Shown: positions 59,200 to 64,000 of the stretch, piece after piece | Layout: every line of letters begins with the position of its first letter | Position numbering within the stretch: position 1 is the stretch's first letter | From: Chrysopilus asiliformis | Taxonomy: Eukaryota; Arthropoda; Insecta; Diptera; Rhagionidae | NCBI GenBank assembly: GCA_964034945.1 | Contig: OZ035960.1 | Coordinates: 69,460,994-69,524,993, forward strand | Reading direction: 5' to 3' | Length of the DNA: 64,000 bases | The notes under the pieces: generated by a model | The model's input: the letters and a program-made list of their open reading frames with translations, nothing else | What the model was told of the DNA's origin: nothing | Databases searched by the model: none | Program-made: the position numbers and the translations under genes

Positions 59200-62100
59200 A
59201 TGATTACAATATTGATATAGTGATTATAATATTGATAGTGATTATATTATTGCTATAGTGATATCAATATTGATATAGTAATATTAATATCGATATAGTG
59301 ATTATAATAGTGGCATAAGATTATAATATTGCTATAGTGATTATAATAGTGGCATAACGATTATAATATTGCTATAGTGATTATAATATTGATATAGTTA
59401 TTATAATATTGATATAGTGAGTGTGGCATTGATATAGTGATTATAATATTGGTATAGTGATTATAAATTGATATAGTGATTATACTATCGATATAGTGAT
59501 TATAATATTGATATAGTGATAATGATATTGCTATAGTGATATTAATATTGATATAGTGATTATAATATTGCTATAGTGATATTAATATTAATATAGTGAT
59601 ATTAATATTGATATAGTGATTATAATATTGTTATAGTGATATTAGTATCGATATAGTGATTATAATATCGATATAGTGGTTATAATATTGATATAGTAAT
59701 TATAATATTGATATGGTGATTTTAATATCGATATAGTGATTATAATATCGATATAGTAATTATAATATCGATATAGTGATTATAATATTGATATAGTGAT
59801 TATATTATTGATATAGTGATTATAATATTGATATAGTAATTATATCATTGCTATAGTGATTATATCATTGCTATAGTGATATTAATATTGATATAGGATT
59901 ATGATATTGATATAATGATTACAATATTGATATAGTGATTATAATATTGATATAGTGATTATATTATTGCTATAGTGATATCAATATTGATATAGTAATA
60001 TTAATATCGATATAGTGATTATAATAGTGGCATAACGATTATAATATTGCTATAGTGATTATAATAGTGGCATAACGATTATAATATTGCTATAGTGATT
60101 ATAATATTGATATAGTTATTATAATATTGATATAGTGAGTGTGACATTGATATAGTGATTATTAATATATATGTAGTGATTATAATATTGATAAAGTGAT
60201 TATAATATTGATATAGTGATTAAAATATCGATATAGTTATTATAATATATATGTAGTGATTATACTATTGATATAGTGATTATAATATTGGTATAATGAT
60301 TATAATTTTCATATAGTGATAATAATATTGCTATAGTGATATTAATATTGATATAGTGATTATTATATTGATATAGTGATTCTAATATTGATATAGTGAT
60401 CATAATATTAATATAGTGATTATAATATTGAAATAGTGATTATAATATTGATATAGTGATTATAATATTGATATAGATCTTATAATATTGATATATTGAT
60501 TATAATATTGATGTAATGATTATAATATAGATATAGTGATTATAATATTAATATAGTGATTATAATATAGATATAGTGATTATACTATTGGTATAGTGAT
60601 TATAATATTGATATGGTGATTATAATATATATAGTGATTATAATATTAATATAGTGATTATAATATTGATATAGTGATTATAATATTAATATAGTGATTA
60701 TTATTGCTATTGCTATAGTGATATTAATATTGAAATAGTGATTATAATATTGCTATAGTGATATTAATATTAATATAGTGATATTAATATTGATATAGTG
60801 ATTATAATATTGTTATAGTGATATTAGTATCGATATAGTGGTTATAATATTGATATAGTAATTATAATATTGATATGGTGATTTTAATATCGATATAGTG
60901 ATTATAATATCGATATAGTAATTATAATATCGATATAGTGATTATAATATTGATATAGTGATTATATTATTGATATAGTGATTATAATATTGATATAGTG
61001 ATTATATCATTGCTATAGTGATTATATCATTGCTATATTGATATTAATATTGATATAGGATTATGATATTGATATAATGATTACAATATTGATATAATGA
61101 TTATAATATTGATATAGTGATTATATTATTGCTATAGTGATATCAATATTGATATAGTAATATTAATATCGATATAGTGATTATAATAGTGGCATAACGA
61201 TTATAATATTGCTATAGTGATTATAATAGTGGCATAACGATTATAATATTGCTATAGTGATTATAAATTGATATAGTTATTATAATATTGATATAGTGAG
61301 TGTGGCATTGATATAGTGATTATAATATATATGTAGTGATTATAATATTGATAAAGTGATTATAATATTGATATAGTGATTAAAATATCGATATAGTGAT
61401 TATAACATATATGTAGTGATTATACTATTGATATAGTGATTATAATATTGGTATAATGATTATAATTTTCATATAGTGATAATAATATTGCTATAGTGAT
61501 ATTAATATTGATATAGTGATTATTATATTGATATAGTGATTCTAATATTGATATAGTGATCATAATATTAATATAGTGATTATAATATTGAAATAGTGAT
61601 TATAATATTGATATAGTGATTATAATATTGATATAGATCTTATAATATTGATATATTGATTATAATATTGATGTAATGATTATAATATAGATATAGTGAT
61701 TATAATATTAATATAGTGATTATAATATAGATATAGTGATTATACTATTGGTATAGTGATTATAATATTGATATGGTGATTATAATATATATATAGTGAT
61801 TATAATATTAATATAGTGATTATAATATTGATATAGTGATTATAATATTAATATAGTGATTATAATATTGATATAGTGATTATTATTGCTATTGCTATAG
61901 TGATATTAATATTGATATAGTGATTATGATATTGATATAATGATTACAATATTGATATAGTGATTATAATATTCATATAGTGATATTAATATTGCTATAG
62001 TGATGTTAATATTGATATAGTAATATTAATATCGATATAGTGATTATAATAGTGGCATAACGATTATAATATTGCTATAGTGATTATAATATTGATATAG

Positions 62101-64000
62101 TTATTATAATATTGATATAGTGATTATAATATATATGTAGTGATTATAATATTGATATGGTGATTATAATATATATATAGTGATTATAATATTAATATAG
62201 TGATTATAATATTGATATAGTGATTATAATATTAATATAGTGATTATAATATTGATATAGTGATTATTATTGCTATTGCTATAGTGATATTAATATTGAT
62301 ATAGTGATTATGATATTGATATAATAATTACAATATTGATATAGTGATTATAATATTCATATAGTGATATTAATATTGCTATAGTGATATTAATATTGAT
62401 ATAGTAATATTAATATCGATATAGTGATTATAATAGTGGCATAACGATTATAATATTGATATAGTGATTATAAAGTGGCATAACGATTATAATATTGGTA
62501 TAGTGATTATAATATTGATATAGTTATTATAATATTGATATAGTGATTGTGGCATTGATATAGTGATTATAATATATATGTAGTGATTACAATATTGATA
62601 AAGTGGTATTAATATTGATATAGTGATTATAATACTGATATAGTTTTTATAATATTGATATTATGATATTAATATTAATATAGTGATTATAATATTGATA
62701 TAGTGATTATAATATTGGTATAGTGATTAAAATATCGATATAGTGATTATAATATATATGTAGTGATTATACTATTGATATAGTGATTATAATATTCATA
62801 TAGTGATAATAATATTGCTATAGTGATATTAATATTGATATAGTGATTATTATATTGATATAGTGATTCTAATATTGATATAGTGATTATAATATTAATA
62901 TAGTGATTATAATATTGATATAGTGATTATAATATTAATATAGTGATTATACTATTGGTATAGTGATTATAATATTGATTTGGTGATTATAATATATATA
63001 TAGTGATTATAATATTAATATAGTGATTATAATATTGATATAGTGATTATAATATTAATATAGTGATTATAATATTGATATAGTGATTATAATATTAAGA
63101 TAGTGATTATAATATTGATATAGATATAATGATTACAATATTGATATAGTGATTATAATATTTATATAGTGATATTACTATATATTAATATCGATATAGT
63201 GATTATAATAGTGGCATAACGATTATAATATTGCTATAGTGATTATAATAGTGGCATAACGATTATAATATTGCTATAGTGATTATAATATTGATATAGT
63301 GATTATAATATTGATATAGTGATTATAATATCGTTATAGTGATACTAATATCGATATAGTGATTATAATATTGGTATAGTGATTATAAATTGATATAGTG
63401 ATTATACTATCGATATAGTGGTTATAATATTGATATAGTAATTATAATATTGATATGGTGATTTTAATATCGATATAGTGATTATATCATTGCTATAGTG
63501 ATATTAATATTGATATAGGATTATGATATTGATATAATGATTACAATATTGATATAGTGATTATAATATTGATATAGTGATTATATTATTGCTATAGTGA
63601 TATTAATATTGATATAGTAATATTAATATCGATATAGTGATTATAATAGTGGCATAACGATTATAATATTGCTATAGTGATTATAATAGTGGCATAACGA
63701 TTATAATATTGCTATAGTGATTATAATAATGATATAGTGATTATAATAGTGGCATAACGATTATAATATTGCTATAGTGATTATAATAGTGGCATAACGA
63801 TTATAATATTGCTATAGTGATTATAATATTGATATAGTTATTATAATATTGATATAGTGAGTGTGCCATTGATATAGTGATTATAATATATATGTAGTGA
63901 TTATAATATTGATAAAGTGATTATAATATTGATATAGTGATTAAAATATCGATATAGTGATTATAATATATATGTAGTGATTATACTATTGATATAGTGA
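59200..64000 (+). repeat. 20-bp satellite array, forward, B-type, to window end
   Basis: Forward B-type monomers matching 50504-54998 (offset 8693) to about 63691. From about 63593 to the end it also matches 49297-49704 (offset 14296) and 57805-58212, including the ATAATGATATAG unit between paired GTGGCATAACG units and GTGAGTGTGCCATTG. A further repeat level thus begins here and runs off the window. No gene is seen. Confidence 0.95.
63593..64000 (+). repeat. Start of a third partial higher-order copy, cut by the window end
   Basis: From TGATATTAATATTGATATAG the order of monomers follows 49297-49704 through to the last base, with no difference seen. The array therefore rejoins the middle of the 8.5-kb unit, skipping its first ~2.8 kb including the transposon. 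This is the expected product of an out-of-register exchange between copies. Confidence 0.8.

Larger units (their letters stand above)
55019..63691 (+). repeat. 8.5-kb higher-order repeat, copy 2 (8.67 kb with MITE)
   Basis: Second tandem copy of 46511-54998. Visible differences are the 185-bp MITE plus 3-bp duplication, a 2-bp deletion near 59236 (GATAGTG for GATATAGTG) and a 1-bp deletion near 59318 (GCATAAGATT for GCATAACGATT). All lie within ~310 bp of the MITE insertion site. After about 63691 the order departs from copy 1. Confidence 0.92.

Noticed and set aside
1..64000. TATAAT or TATA-box promoters in nearly every monomer
   Set aside because: The motif is part of the satellite consensus and recurs every 20 bp with no gene downstream; composition explains it.
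1..64000. Mitochondrial AT-rich control region or organelle genome
   Set aside because: No tRNA, rRNA or organelle gene is seen in 64 kb, and DNA transposons with target duplications indicate nuclear DNA.

Overview
The window is almost entirely satellite DNA. About 61 of 64 kb consist of one AT-rich tandem repeat with a 20-bp monomer, roughly GTGATTATAATATTGATATA (15% GC; the G-bearing strand has almost no C). Stop codons recur in every frame, and I see no protein-coding gene, rRNA, tRNA, CRISPR array or bacterial-type regulatory feature. A megabase-type satellite carrying a hAT-like element with a correct 8-bp target duplication and a small inverted-repeat MITE points to a eukaryotic nuclear genome, in a heterochromatic block. 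An AT-rich invertebrate, perhaps an arthropod, is my guess; nothing in the window proves the taxon.

Layout. 1-19940: array in forward orientation (called +), built from variant set 'A'. From about 19941 the array runs in reverse complement (-) to about 33955, mixing inverted A-type blocks with a second variant set 'B'. Two ~100-bp forward islands lie inside it (25595-25697 and 30041-30142). 33956-35718 is +, 35719-40069 is -, and 40070-64000 is +, apart from a ~60-bp fold-back at 40397-40459. The right half is B-type, marked by monomers containing GTGGCATAAC.

The array is a patchwork of higher-order repeats (HORs) of many sizes, duplicated in tandem or at a distance: 230, ~280, 319, ~570-630, 1099, 1251 (two copies, 1101-2351 and 2352-3602), ~2.65 kb, ~4.4 kb, ~6.1 kb, ~8.3-8.5 kb (left) and 8508 bp (right). 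The 8508-bp duplication (46511-55018 and 55019-~63691) carries a complete 1468-bp non-autonomous hAT-like transposon in each copy, at a constant offset and in the same flanking sequence. The transposon was therefore inserted once and copied with the satellite. Only the second copy has a 185-bp MITE (59012-59196) with a 3-bp target duplication, so it arrived after the duplication.

No genes work together here. The biology is structural: repeat turnover by unequal exchange or replication slippage, repeated strand switching that makes large inverted repeats, and rare transposon insertion. All coordinates and identities come from reading the sequence, not from a computed alignment, and HOR boundaries are good to about one monomer unless stated. 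Long near-identical duplications in satellite DNA can also be assembly artefacts.
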